A stretch of DNA of 64,000 nucleotides from Xanthobacter sp. NM-25 (GTDB lineage: Bacteria; Pseudomonadota; Alphaproteobacteria; Rhizobiales; Xanthobacteraceae), in NCBI RefSeq assembly GCF_022138605.1, contig NZ_JACBFS010000001.1:1116001-1180000 (forward strand). Direction: 5' to 3'. The notes beneath the pieces are model-generated. The model was not told the origin of the DNA, did no database searches, and saw nothing but the letters and a program-made list of their open reading frames with translations. The position numbers and the translations under genes are program-made. This document shows positions 32,023 to 40,541 of this stretch, in pieces; the stretch's first letter is position 1, and each line of letters opens with the position of its first letter.

Positions 32023-32322
32023 ATGTCCCGGCGGTGTGATCTGACCGGTAAGGCGGTTCTGACCGGCCACCTCGTGAGCCACTCGAACCGCAAGACCAAG
32101 CGCCGGTTCCTGCCGAACCTGTGCAACGTGACCCTGCAGAGCGAGACCCTCAACCAGTCGATCCGCCTGCGCGTGTCTGCCAATGCGCTCAAGAGCGTGG
32201 ACCACCGCGGTGGCCTCGACGCGTTCCTCAAGAAGGCCCGCGACGAGGAGCTGTCGCCGCGCGCCCTCGAGCTGAAGCGCAAGATTGCCAAGGCTCAGAG
32301 CGCGGAAGCGCCCGCCGCCTGA
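32023..32322 (+). CDS. rpmB: 50S ribosomal protein L28
   Basis: A 99-residue L28. It begins MSRRCDLTGKAVLTGHLVSH, continues SNRKTKRRFLPNLCNVTLQS and has the IRLRVSANALKSVDHRGGLD core. The C-terminal basic tail (ELKRKIAKAQSAEAPAA) is the longer alphaproteobacterial form. Its stop codon overlaps the start of the downstream transporter gene (TGATG). No rpmG partner is adjacent. Confidence 0.96.
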   Translation: MSRRCDLTGKAVLTGHLVSHSNRKTKRRFLPNLCNVTLQSETLNQSIRLRVSANALKSVDHRGGLDAFLKKARDEELSPRALELKRKIAKAQSAEAPAA

Positions 32323-32900
32323 TGTCCGGCCTTTCTGGTCTGGTGCGGTCCGAACCGCGGGCGTTCGCGCTCGCGGTTTTTGCCATGTGCGCCACGGTTC
32401 TGGCGGCCAACGTCCTGGTGCAGTTCCCGTTCACCCCGTTCGGGCTGCAGGATTACCTCACCTTCGGTGCCTTCACCTATCCCTTCACCTTCCTGGTGAA
32501 CGACCTCACCAATCGCCGGCTGGGGCTCGCGCGCACGCGGCAGGTGATCTATGCGGGCTTCGCTCTGGCGCTGGCCTTGTCGGCGCTGTTCGCCACGCCG
32601 CGCATCGCGCTCGCCTCCGGCACCGCCTTCATCGTCGCCCAATTGCTCGACGCCACGGTGTTCAACACTCTGCGCCGGCGCGCCTGGTGGCTGCCGCCGT
32701 TCCTCTCGGGCGTCGTCTCCTCGGCCATCGATACGGTGGTGTTCTTCTCCCTCGCCTTTTCCGGCACCGACCTGCCGTGGACCAATTGGGCGATGGTGGA
32801 TTACCTGGTGAAGCTCGCCATGGTGGCGCTGTTCCTCGCGCCTTATCGCTACCTCATCGCCCGCATGCCCATGTGGTCGCCCGCCCGCGCCGAGGCCTGA
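32322..32900 (+). CDS. yhhQ: queuosine precursor transporter, YhhQ/VUT family
   Basis: A 192-residue membrane protein with six helices. It shows the VUT/DUF165 pattern: ANVLVQFPFTPFGLQDYLTF, GAFTYPFTFLVNDLTNRRLG, AFIVAQLLDATVFNTLRRR, SGVVSSAIDTVVFFSLAFSG and VDYLVKLAMVALFLAPYRYL. Family members import preQ0/preQ1 or related bases for queuosine synthesis. It is translationally coupled to rpmB by a one-base overlap. Substrate specificity is assigned from the family only. Confidence 0.88.
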   Translation: MSGLSGLVRSEPRAFALAVFAMCATVLAANVLVQFPFTPFGLQDYLTFGAFTYPFTFLVNDLTNRRLGLARTRQVIYAGFALALALSALFATPRIALASGTAFIVAQLLDATVFNTLRRRAWWLPPFLSGVVSSAIDTVVFFSLAFSGTDLPWTNWAMVDYLVKLAMVALFLAPYRYLIARMPMWSPARAEA

Positions 32901-32986
32901 GCCCATCTGTCCCGGTCTTCGACCGGTCCCAAGTGGAGGTGCTCAAGCCGAGGCGCTCACGCGCCGCGCGGGCGCATCCGGCGTCG

Positions 32987-33748
32987 TCAGAAGAACTCTT
33001 CCACCGCCACGCCGAGCCGCTCCAGGTCTTCGGGGCGCGACAGGCGATGGTCGCCGTCCTTGATCAGCGAGAACACCACGTCGTCCTCGGCGAGGCAGGT
33101 GACGAGCGCCATGGCGTGCTCCCACGGTACGTCCTCATCCTTCGCCCCCTGCAGGATGCGCACCGGGCAGCCCACCGCCAGCGGCGCGCTGAGCAGCAGG
33201 TGGTTGCGACCATCCTCGATCAGCGCGCGGGTGATGACATAGGGCTCCTCGCCATAAAGCGAGGGCTTGAGGAATTGCCCGCTGCCGAGAATCAGCTCCT
33301 GCACCGGTGGCGGGAAGCGGGCCCACATGAGCTCCTCGGTGAAATCGGGGGCCGGGGCCACCAGGACCAGCGCCTTGAGCCGGCTGTCGCCGCGCGCCTT
33401 GAGCGCCCGCGCCAGCAGCAGAGCGATCCAGCCGCCCATGGAGGAACCCACCACGATCTGCTCGCCCTCGGTGGTGGTATCGAACACCGCCAGCGCCTCC
33501 TCCAGCCAGCGGGAGATGGTGCCGTCCTCGAACAGGCCGCCGGAGGCGCCATGGCCGGAATAATCGAAGCGGGTGTAAGCCTTGCCCCGATCAGCGGCGA
33601 GATCGGCCAGATATTGGGCCTTGGTGCCCGTCATGTCGGACTTGAAGCCGCCCAGCCAGAACACGCCCGGGCCCTCGCCCGGAATGGTCCGCACGGCGAT
33701 GTCGCGATCCTCGAAGTCGAGGTGGAAGGAGGTCTCGGCTGCGCTCAT
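32987..33748 (-). CDS. alpha/beta hydrolase
   Basis: A 253-residue alpha/beta-hydrolase-fold protein. TRFDYSGHGASGGLF and IVVGSSMGGWIALLLARAL (nucleophile elbow GSSMGG) are followed by the acid region GAKDEDVPWEHAM and the His in KDGDHRLSRPEDL. The arrangement fits small carboxylesterases or thioesterases of the BREM/YqiA-like type. It begins 14 bases after the dapE stop on the same strand, so the two are probably cotranscribed. The substrate is unknown. Confidence 0.87.
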   Translation of the reverse strand: MSAAETSFHLDFEDRDIAVRTIPGEGPGVFWLGGFKSDMTGTKAQYLADLAADRGKAYTRFDYSGHGASGGLFEDGTISRWLEEALAVFDTTTEGEQIVVGSSMGGWIALLLARALKARGDSRLKALVLVAPAPDFTEELMWARFPPPVQELILGSGQFLKPSLYGEEPYVITRALIEDGRNHLLLSAPLAVGCPVRILQGAKDEDVPWEHAMALVTCLAEDDVVFSLIKDGDHRLSRPEDLERLGVAVEEFF

Positions 33749-33762
33749 GATGGATCCCGTGC

Positions 33763-34953
33763 TCAGGCGAACTGCGCGAAATAGTGGGTGATGATCTGGC
33801 TGTAGATGGCGGTAAGGTCGGTGACGTCCGACACTGGCGTCGCCTCGTCCACCTTGTGCATGGTCTGCCCCACCAGGCCGAACTCCACCACCGGGCACAG
33901 GTTCTTGATGAAGCGGGCATCCGAGGTGCCGCCGGAGGTGGAAGCCTGGGGCCGGCGGCCGGTGACCGCCTCCACCGCCCCGGCGACGATGTCCACGAAC
34001 GGGCCCGGCGCGGTGATGAAGCTCTCCGAGGCGCCGGCCTGGATTGCGAGCGCATAACCGGTCCCGGCCCGATCCAGCCGGCGGCGGATTTCCTGTTCCA
34101 GGCTCGCCAGGGAATAATGATCGTTGAAGCGCACGTTGAAGCGCGCGGTGGCGGTGGCGGGAATGACGTTGAAGGCGGCATTGCCCACGTCCACCGACAC
34201 CACCTCCAGATTGGAGGGCGGGAAGAAGTCCGAGCCGGCGTCCAGCGGCTCGGCGATCAGCGCCGAGAGCAGGTGCACCAGCCGCGGCACCGGATTGTCG
34301 GCGAGGTGCGGATACGCCACGTGCCCCTGCACCCCCTTCACCGTGATGACGCCGGAGAGGCTGCCGCGCCGGCCGATCTTGAAGGCATCCCCCAGCGCCG
34401 CCGGATTGGTGGGCTCGCCCAGCACGCAATGGTCGATGGTCTCGCCCTTGGCGGCGAGCCATTCCACCACCTTCACGGTGCCGTCGAGGGCGGGACCCTC
34501 CTCGTCACCGGTGATGAGGAAGGAGAGGCTGCCCTTGGCCGGTTTGCCATGGCGCAGGGCCGCGGCGAGGAAGGCGGCCACCGCCCCCTTCATGTCCACC
34601 GCGCCGCGGCCATACAGCAGCCCGTCGGCCACCTCACCGGTGAACGGGCCGTGGGTCCACTGGCCGGCGTCGCCTACCGGCACCACGTCCACATGGCCGG
34701 CGAAGCACAGGTTGGGGCCCGTCTCGCCGATGCGGGCATAGAGGTTGACGATGGGGGTGCCGCCGGTGGCGAAGGTGAGCCGCTCCACCCGATAGCCGGC
34801 CTGTTCCAGCAGCCGCGCCACGATCTCCATCGCCGGCTCCGCGTCCGGCGTCACCGACGGCGCTCGGATCAGGGCGGCGGCGATGGCGACGGGATCTTGC
34901 GTATCGGGCAGGACGACGCTGGTTGCGGACTTGACGGAATCTTCGGGTGTCAT
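33763..34953 (-). CDS. dapE: succinyl-diaminopimelate desuccinylase
   Basis: A 396-residue M20 metallopeptidase of lysine/meso-DAP synthesis. Metal ligands are in FAGHVDVVP and YGRGAVDMKGAVAAFL, and the general base is in LITGDEEGPALDGT. LGEPTNP, GVQGHVAYPHLADNP and STSGGTSDARFI are DapE-specific. The enzyme frees LL-DAP from its N-succinyl form. The ATG at 34953 is preferred over the TTG just before it. The first 20 residues (MTPEDSVKSATSVVLPDTQD) extend beyond the usual start. Confidence 0.95.
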   Translation of the reverse strand: MTPEDSVKSATSVVLPDTQDPVAIAAALIRAPSVTPDAEPAMEIVARLLEQAGYRVERLTFATGGTPIVNLYARIGETGPNLCFAGHVDVVPVGDAGQWTHGPFTGEVADGLLYGRGAVDMKGAVAAFLAAALRHGKPAKGSLSFLITGDEEGPALDGTVKVVEWLAAKGETIDHCVLGEPTNPAALGDAFKIGRRGSLSGVITVKGVQGHVAYPHLADNPVPRLVHLLSALIAEPLDAGSDFFPPSNLEVVSVDVGNAAFNVIPATATARFNVRFNDHYSLASLEQEIRRRLDRAGTGYALAIQAGASESFITAPGPFVDIVAGAVEAVTGRRPQASTSGGTSDARFIKNLCPVVEFGLVGQTMHKVDEATPVSDVTDLTAIYSQIITHYFAQFA

Positions 34954-35379
34954 CAAGGAATGCCTCGCGCGGACCCGGCTCGAACCCGCCGGATGCAGGC
35001 CGAATTAGCGGCAAGTTCAGCGTCGCGGCAAGTCTGGTCTGGTGGCAAGTCTGGTCTGGTGGCAAGTCTGGTCTGGTGACAAGTCTGGTCTGGTGACAAG
35101 TCTGGTCTGGTGGCAAGTCTGGTCTGGTGACAAGTCTGGTCTGGTGACAAGTCTGGTCTGGTGACAGGTCCGGCGTCGTGACAGGTTCCATGTGGTGACA
35201 GACAGGATCCCGGGGGTGCAGCGCCCCGCCTCCCCTCCGGTTGCCCCCTAAGGCGCCGAGCCGGCGCAGCGGCATGATGCCGTGCCACAGGGCCTTGCCA
35301 TCACGCCGCCTTGCCATAAGGCCCTGCCATGACGCCGCCGTGTTCGCGCGACAGGAACGCCGCTCCGGAGGTGGAAGGT
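34954..35379. other. intergenic region holding the 17-bp array
   Basis: A 426-base gap between the dapE start and the divergent MscS gene. Besides the tandem array, the part next to the MscS gene has repeated CCTTGCCATNA/ACGCCGCC blocks (35285-35340). A GGAGGTGGAAGG ribosome-binding site serves the MscS gene. No ORF has coding character. Confidence 0.6.
35024..35165. repeat. tandem array of eight 17-bp units
   Basis: AAGTCTGGTCT starts at 35030, 35047, 35064, 35081, 35098, 35115, 35132 and 35149, exactly every 17 bases. The units are joined by GGTGGC or GGTGAC. A decayed further unit (GGTGACAGGTCCGG) follows, and GTGACAG recurs to about 35200. The period is not a multiple of three, and there are no spacers of varying sequence as in CRISPR. 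The array lies between the divergent dapE and MscS genes. Confidence 0.92.
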
Positions 35380-37965
35380 ATGCGTTCGCAGTCGAAGGGG
35401 GTCCTCGCGTTTCTGGTCCTGTGGGCCGTCCTGGCCTGTGGCCCGAACCTGGTCTTCGCTCAAGGGGGCGCTGTACCGGCCGCCGCGCCGGTCGCAGCGG
35501 CAGGCGACAAGGCCCCGGCCGCCACGCCCGCCGCGACACCGCAGCCCGCCGCGCCGGCGGTCGCGCCCGAGCCACCCAAGCCACCGGCTGCAGTGCCGGA
35601 CCCCATGATCACCGGCGCGCGCGACAAGATCGAATCGAGCCGCGCCGCGCTCGACGCTCTCGAAGCCGCGCTGTCGGTGGAGGGGCTGCGCCCCAATGAT
35701 CTCGACGACCTGCGCCGGCGGATCGACCCCATCCGCCGAGACCTCCAGCAATTGTCGGAAACCGTCGCCCCCCGCCTGGCCGATGCCCGCGCGCGGCTGA
35801 AGTCGATCCCCGCCAAGGCCACCGAGGACACGACCGAAGACCCCACCGTCACCGCCGACCGCGAGCGGGTGCAGAAGCAGGTCGCCGAGCTCGATGCGGT
35901 GTTCGGGCCCATCCGCACGCTCTCGGAGCGCACCAGCCAGGCCGCCGACCGCATCAGCACCCGCCGCCGGGCGATGTTCACCAGCCAGCTGTTCGAGCGT
36001 TCCGACTCCATTCTCGACCCCACCTTGTGGGCCAATGCGCTGGCGGCCACCGCCGGCGAGGCGCGCGCCACCCAGTTCCTGATGACCGATTGGAGCGCCT
36101 ACGCCACCCGCACCCACGGTCCACTGGCGCTCTCCGGCATTCTCGGCGGCACCGCCGTGCTGGTGGGCCTGGTGGTGGCCGTCGGCCGCTGGCTCCGCAA
36201 CCGCCTGCGCACCCCGCCGCCGGCCGATGGCCGCAGCTTCTCGCGCCTGCGCGCCGCGGGCGAGGCGATCAAGGTGCTGGTGCTGGAAGCCACCGTCGCG
36301 CCGCTGGCCAGCATCATCGCCGTGATGATCCTCAATGCCTTCTCGCTGATCCCACCGCGGGTGGAAGACCTGGTGCACGGCCTCATCGCCGCGGTCTTCA
36401 TCAAGGCCATCGGCACCGGCGCCGCCCGGGCCATGCTGGCACCGGGGGAGGCCTGGCGCCGCATGCCGGCCATCTCCGACCGCGCCGCCATGATCACCTT
36501 CCGCTATTTCTCGTGGGCGGTGTGGGCGCTGGTGGTGGCGGTGGTGCTCAATGCCCTGCACCGGGTGCTGTTCGCCCCGCTCGATCTGACGGTGGTGACC
36601 AGCGCCGTCATGGCGCTCCTGATCGGCGCCTTCATCGCCCGGTTCCTGCTGCACCTCGCCCGCTCCGAGGAAGACGAGGATGCCGCGCCGCCGGCCGTCG
36701 ACGCGGCGGCCGGCGGCCACCCCATGGAGGGCCGCCACTGGGTGCGCTTCCTGGTGTGGCTGGTGGTGCTGCTGCTCTTCACCGCACTGGTGCTGGGCTA
36801 TGTGAGCTTCGCCGCCTTCGTGGCCGGCCGAGTGGTGATGGCCAGCGCCATCCTGGGCATGCTCTACGTGCTCTACAGCCTCATCGATGCCTTCTTCGGC
36901 GAGGGCCTCTCCTCCGAGACCACGCGCGCCCGCCACCTGTCGAAGACCCTCGGCCTCAAGCCCGCCAACCTGGAGCTGATGGGCATCATCGTCGCCGGCC
37001 TGCTGAAGGTGCTGCTGTTCGTGGTGGCGGTGTTCCTCATCGTCGGCAGCTGGGGGGCCTCGTCCACCGACGTGCTGGACACGGTGGAGCGCCTGTCCTT
37101 CGGCATCCGCATCGGCACCGCCACCATCACCCTCACCGGCGTGCTCTATGCCGCCGGCATGCTGCTGGTGGGCCTGGCCGTGGCGCGCGGCCTGCAGCGC
37201 TGGATCTCGGTGTCCTTCCTGCCCCGCACCGGGCTCGAACCCTCGCTGCAGTCATCCATTTCCACCATCGTCGGCTATGTGGGCGTGATCATCGCCATCA
37301 TGGTCTCCATGAGCGAATTGGGGCTCAATCTCGAGAACCTGGCGCTGCTCGCCGGCGCCCTGTCGGTGGGTATCGGCTTCGGCCTGCAGGCCATCGTGTC
37401 GAATTTCGTCTCGGGGCTGATCCTACTGGCGGAACGGCCGATCCGGGTGGGCGACACCATCAATGTGAAGGGCGAGGAAGGCTATGTGCGGCGCATCTCG
37501 GTGCGCTCCACCGAGATCGAGACCTTCGACCGGGCCTCGGTGATCGTGCCCAATTCCGACCTCATCACCGGCATGGTGAAGAACTGGACCCATGCCAACA
37601 CCACCGGCCGCGTCATCATCACCGTCTCGGTGGCCTATGACGCGGATCCCGAGGAGGTGCGCGACATCCTGGTGGGCTGCGCCTGCACCCATCCGCAGGT
37701 GCTGCAGACGCCGCCGCCGCGGGTGTTCCTCACCAAATTCTCGGAAATGGGCATGGTGTTCGAGCTGCGCTGCGTGGTGGCGAACGTGGATTATTCCCTC
37801 ACCGTACGCAGTGACCTGCACTTCCAGCTGCTGGCCAAGTTCCGCGCCGCCGGCATCGGCATGGCCTCCCAGCCCTGGGCGTCGCTGGCGCGGGCCCCGG
37901 CCGATCTGGTGCCGCCGCGCCCCGCGACGCCTTCGGCCGAGGAACCCCAGGGCGACGAGGCCTGA
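35380..37965 (+). CDS. DUF3772-containing MscS family mechanosensitive channel
   Basis: An 861-residue MscK/MscM-like channel. A signal peptide (MRSQSKGVLAFLVLWAVLAC) precedes an Ala/Pro-rich linker and a periplasmic helical DUF3772 region (about 75-210). Some ten membrane helices follow. The pore helix and MscS fold are in LGLNLENLALLAGALSVGIG followed by FGLQAIVSNFVSGLILLAER, with the beta domain VGDTINVKGEEGYVRRISVR and STEIETFDRASVIVPNSDLI. It vents solutes on osmotic downshock. The start is MRSQSKG, preceded by GGAGG. An acidic loop (SEEDEDAAPP) splits the membrane part. Confidence 0.92.
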   Translation: MRSQSKGVLAFLVLWAVLACGPNLVFAQGGAVPAAAPVAAAGDKAPAATPAATPQPAAPAVAPEPPKPPAAVPDPMITGARDKIESSRAALDALEAALSVEGLRPNDLDDLRRRIDPIRRDLQQLSETVAPRLADARARLKSIPAKATEDTTEDPTVTADRERVQKQVAELDAVFGPIRTLSERTSQAADRISTRRRAMFTSQLFERSDSILDPTLWANALAATAGEARATQFLMTDWSAYATRTHGPLALSGILGGTAVLVGLVVAVGRWLRNRLRTPPPADGRSFSRLRAAGEAIKVLVLEATVAPLASIIAVMILNAFSLIPPRVEDLVHGLIAAVFIKAIGTGAARAMLAPGEAWRRMPAISDRAAMITFRYFSWAVWALVVAVVLNALHRVLFAPLDLTVVTSAVMALLIGAFIARFLLHLARSEEDEDAAPPAVDAAAGGHPMEGRHWVRFLVWLVVLLLFTALVLGYVSFAAFVAGRVVMASAILGMLYVLYSLIDAFFGEGLSSETTRARHLSKTLGLKPANLELMGIIVAGLLKVLLFVVAVFLIVGSWGASSTDVLDTVERLSFGIRIGTATITLTGVLYAAGMLLVGLAVARGLQRWISVSFLPRTGLEPSLQSSISTIVGYVGVIIAIMVSMSELGLNLENLALLAGALSVGIGFGLQAIVSNFVSGLILLAERPIRVGDTINVKGEEGYVRRISVRSTEIETFDRASVIVPNSDLITGMVKNWTHANTTGRVIITVSVAYDADPEEVRDILVGCACTHPQVLQTPPPRVFLTKFSEMGMVFELRCVVANVDYSLTVRSDLHFQLLAKFRAAGIGMASQPWASLARAPADLVPPRPATPSAEEPQGDEA

Positions 37966-38081
37966 GCCCCGCCGGCCCGCTTTAACGCCTCCTATACCCG
38001 GCTGGGCGCACAACGACGCCCAACCGGCCAGCCGGCCTTCGCCGGCGCAACCGTCCGTTCGTTCAGCCAGTCGGAGCCGCC

Positions 38082-38612
38082 ATGCGCGCCCCCTTCGCCC
38101 GTCGTCATGCCGGCTTCGGTCTCTTGCTCGCCCTGCTGCTCGCCGGCTGCGGCACCACCGACACCAGCCTCACCGACCAGCCGGCCTTCTACACCAACCT
38201 GGCGAAGACCGGGAAACCGGTGGATCCGGAGGCCGCCGCCTCCATCATCTCCGATTACCGCACCGCCCGCGGCCTGACCCCGGTCAGCGTCGACCCGGCC
38301 CTCAACAAGATCGCCCAGGACCAGGCCAATGCCATGGCCCGGGCCGACAACCTGTCCCACGAGGTGGGCGGGCGCAGCTTCATGCAGCGCATGAAGGCCT
38401 CGGGCTACGATGCCAAGCTGGCGGTGGAGAACGTGGGCGCCGGCTACCACACCCTGGCGGAAGCGTTCTCCGGCTGGCGCGACTCCCCCTCCCACAACAA
38501 GAACATGCTTGCCCCCGGCATGACCCGCATGGGGATCGCCACCGCCAACGCGCCGAACTCCAAATACAAGGTGTATTGGGCCCTGGTGCTGGCGCAGCCC
38601 GACGAACGCTGA
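38082..38612 (+). CDS. CAP/SCP-domain lipoprotein
   Basis: A 176-residue secreted protein. The lipobox LLLAGC places the lipidated Cys at residue 23. The CAP domain has LTPVSVDPALNKIAQDQANA, then MARADNLSHEVGGRSFMQRM with the conserved His, VENVGAGYHTLAEAFSGWRD and SPSHNKNMLAPGMTRMGIAT. Bacterial CAP proteins are often envelope-associated, and the biochemical role is unsettled. It follows the MscS gene by 116 bases. Confidence 0.92.
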   Translation: MRAPFARRHAGFGLLLALLLAGCGTTDTSLTDQPAFYTNLAKTGKPVDPEAAASIISDYRTARGLTPVSVDPALNKIAQDQANAMARADNLSHEVGGRSFMQRMKASGYDAKLAVENVGAGYHTLAEAFSGWRDSPSHNKNMLAPGMTRMGIATANAPNSKYKVYWALVLAQPDER

Positions 38613-38940
38613 GGGTGCGCCGCCGCACGTTCCGTTGCGTCGCGGCAAAACAATCGTGGACCGGCCGCCCCTGAGGCCCTAAACCCTTGGTCACGCGAGG
38701 CGACCGGGGTCAAGGCGCGTCACACGCCAGACCGGCATGCCGCGTTGAAGAGCTGCCGTGGCAGCCCACCGCTTCAGCGGCGCAGTTCGGCGGGTCACCT
38801 CAGCGCTTGGCCGCGGCGGCGGCACCCGGCGTGGGGCCTTGGCGCATCACCCCCGGCACCGAGAGCGGACCGGCCGTCCCGTGACCGCCCAACCGCTCCG
38901 GCGAGCGCCCGTCATGCGAGGGGCGAACGGGGTGTGAGGA
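38613..38940. other. intergenic region, nothing recognised
   Basis: A 328-base gap between the CAP lipoprotein and acyl-CoA synthetase genes. I see no convincing promoter, hairpin, repeat or ORF in it. Confidence 0.4.
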
Positions 38941-40539
38941 ATGCTGCCGGACATTCACGATTATGATGCGCTGACCCGCGCCTTCCGCTGGAACCTGCCG
39001 GCCACCTACAACATGGCCACCGACGCCTGCGACCAGTGGGCCCTGCGCGCCCCGGACCGGCCGGCCCTGCTCGTGCCCGAGGTTGGCGACCTGCGGGCGG
39101 TCTCCTACGGTGCCCTGTGCGCCCTCTCCAACCGGCTGGCCCATGCCCTCGCCGCCCACGGCATCAGGCGTGGCGATCGGGTCGCCATCCTGCTGCCCCA
39201 GTCGGTGGAAGTGCTCGCGACCCATTTCGCGGTCTACAAGCTCGGCGCCATCGCCGTGCCCCTGGCGGGCGCCTTCGGCGTCGACGCCATCGCCTATCGG
39301 CTGACCGATTCCGGGGCCCGCGCCCTGGTGACGGACGATGCCGGCCTCGCCAAGATCAGCCCCCGGCCCGAGACGCTGGAGCTGGTGGTGAACGTGGATG
39401 GCGCGCGCGCGGACGTGCTGGATTTCCACGGGCTGGCGGCGCGCGCCGCCGACACTCCGCCCGCCGTCTCCACCGGTCCCGAAACTCCGGCGCTGATGAT
39501 CTACACCTCCGGCACCACCGGCCAGCCCAAGGGGGCGCTGCACGGCCACCGGGTGCTGCTGCCGCACGTGAGCGGGGTGCGCTTCACCCATGATTTCATG
39601 CCCCATGCGGGCGATCGCATGTGGACGCCGTCCGACTGGGCCTGGGCCGGGGGCCTGCTCAACACGGTGCTGCCGGCGCTGGTTTTGGGCGTGCCGGTGG
39701 TGGTGCAGCCCAAGGGCAAGTTCGATCCCGAGGCGGCCTTCGCGCTGATGGCGCGGGCCGGCATCCGCAACGCCTTCATCCCCCCCACCGCCCTCAAGAT
39801 GATGCGCGCGGTCCCCCAGCCGAAGGCACGCTTCGGCTTCGATCTGCGCACCGTGGGATCAGCCGGTGAGGCGCTCGGCGCGGAGACCTTTGAATGGAGC
39901 CGCGCCGCCTTGGGGCTGCAGGTGAACGAATTCTATGGCCAGACCGAGTGCAATTACGTGATCGGCTCCAACGCCGCCTTGGGCGTCACCCGCGCCGGCG
40001 CCACCGGCAAGGCCCTTCCCGGCCATGAGGTGGCGGTGCTGCGCGAGGACGGTACCGCCTGCGCGGTGGACGAGATGGGGCAGATCGCCGTGCGTGCGCC
40101 CGATCCGGTGATGTTCCTCAATTACTGGAACCGGCCCGAGGCGAGCGCCGCGAAATATGCCGGCGACTGGCTGCTGACCGGCGATCTCGCCCGGCAGGAC
40201 GCCGACGGCTACTTCCATTTCCTCGGTCGCGACGACGACATCATCACCTCGGCCGGCTACCGTATCGGCCCGGCGGAGATCGAGGATGTGCTGCTGCGCC
40301 ATCCGGCGGTGGCGCTGGCGGCGGTGGTGGGCAAGCCCGATGCGCTGCGCACGGAAATCGTCAAGGCGGTGCTGGTGCTGGCGCCGGGCCACGCGCCCAG
40401 TGACGCGCTGGTGGCGGAGATCCAGGACTTCGTGCGCACCCGCCTCGCCGCCTATGAATATCCGCGCGAGATCGTCTTCGCCCCGGAGCTGCCGCTGACC
40501 ACCACCGGCAAGGTGATCCGCCGCGCCCTGCGCGACTGA
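38941..40539 (+). CDS. acyl-CoA synthetase (AMP-forming, medium-chain ACSM/AcsA-like)
   Basis: A 532-residue ANL-superfamily ligase. The P-loop is MIYTSGTTGQPKGALHGHRV. A5 is NEFYGQTECNYVIG, A7 DWLLTGDLARQDADGYFHFL, A8 GRDDDIITSAGYRIGPAEIE, and A10 TTTGKVIRRALRD with the adenylation Lys. It activates an acyl group to acyl-CoA through an acyl-AMP. The N-terminal FRWNLPATYNMATDACDQWA resembles medium-chain or acetoacetate-type relatives. The chain length handled is not evident. Its stop is two bases from the stop of the convergent diguanylate cyclase. Confidence 0.92.
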   Translation: MLPDIHDYDALTRAFRWNLPATYNMATDACDQWALRAPDRPALLVPEVGDLRAVSYGALCALSNRLAHALAAHGIRRGDRVAILLPQSVEVLATHFAVYKLGAIAVPLAGAFGVDAIAYRLTDSGARALVTDDAGLAKISPRPETLELVVNVDGARADVLDFHGLAARAADTPPAVSTGPETPALMIYTSGTTGQPKGALHGHRVLLPHVSGVRFTHDFMPHAGDRMWTPSDWAWAGGLLNTVLPALVLGVPVVVQPKGKFDPEAAFALMARAGIRNAFIPPTALKMMRAVPQPKARFGFDLRTVGSAGEALGAETFEWSRAALGLQVNEFYGQTECNYVIGSNAALGVTRAGATGKALPGHEVAVLREDGTACAVDEMGQIAVRAPDPVMFLNYWNRPEASAAKYAGDWLLTGDLARQDADGYFHFLGRDDDIITSAGYRIGPAEIEDVLLRHPAVALAAVVGKPDALRTEIVKAVLVLAPGHAPSDALVAEIQDFVRTRLAAYEYPREIVFAPELPLTTTGKVIRRALRD

Positions 40540-40541
40540 GG

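Noticed and set aside
35024..35165. CRISPR array
   Set aside because: The 17-base units are directly adjacent with no variable spacers, and no cas gene is in the window.
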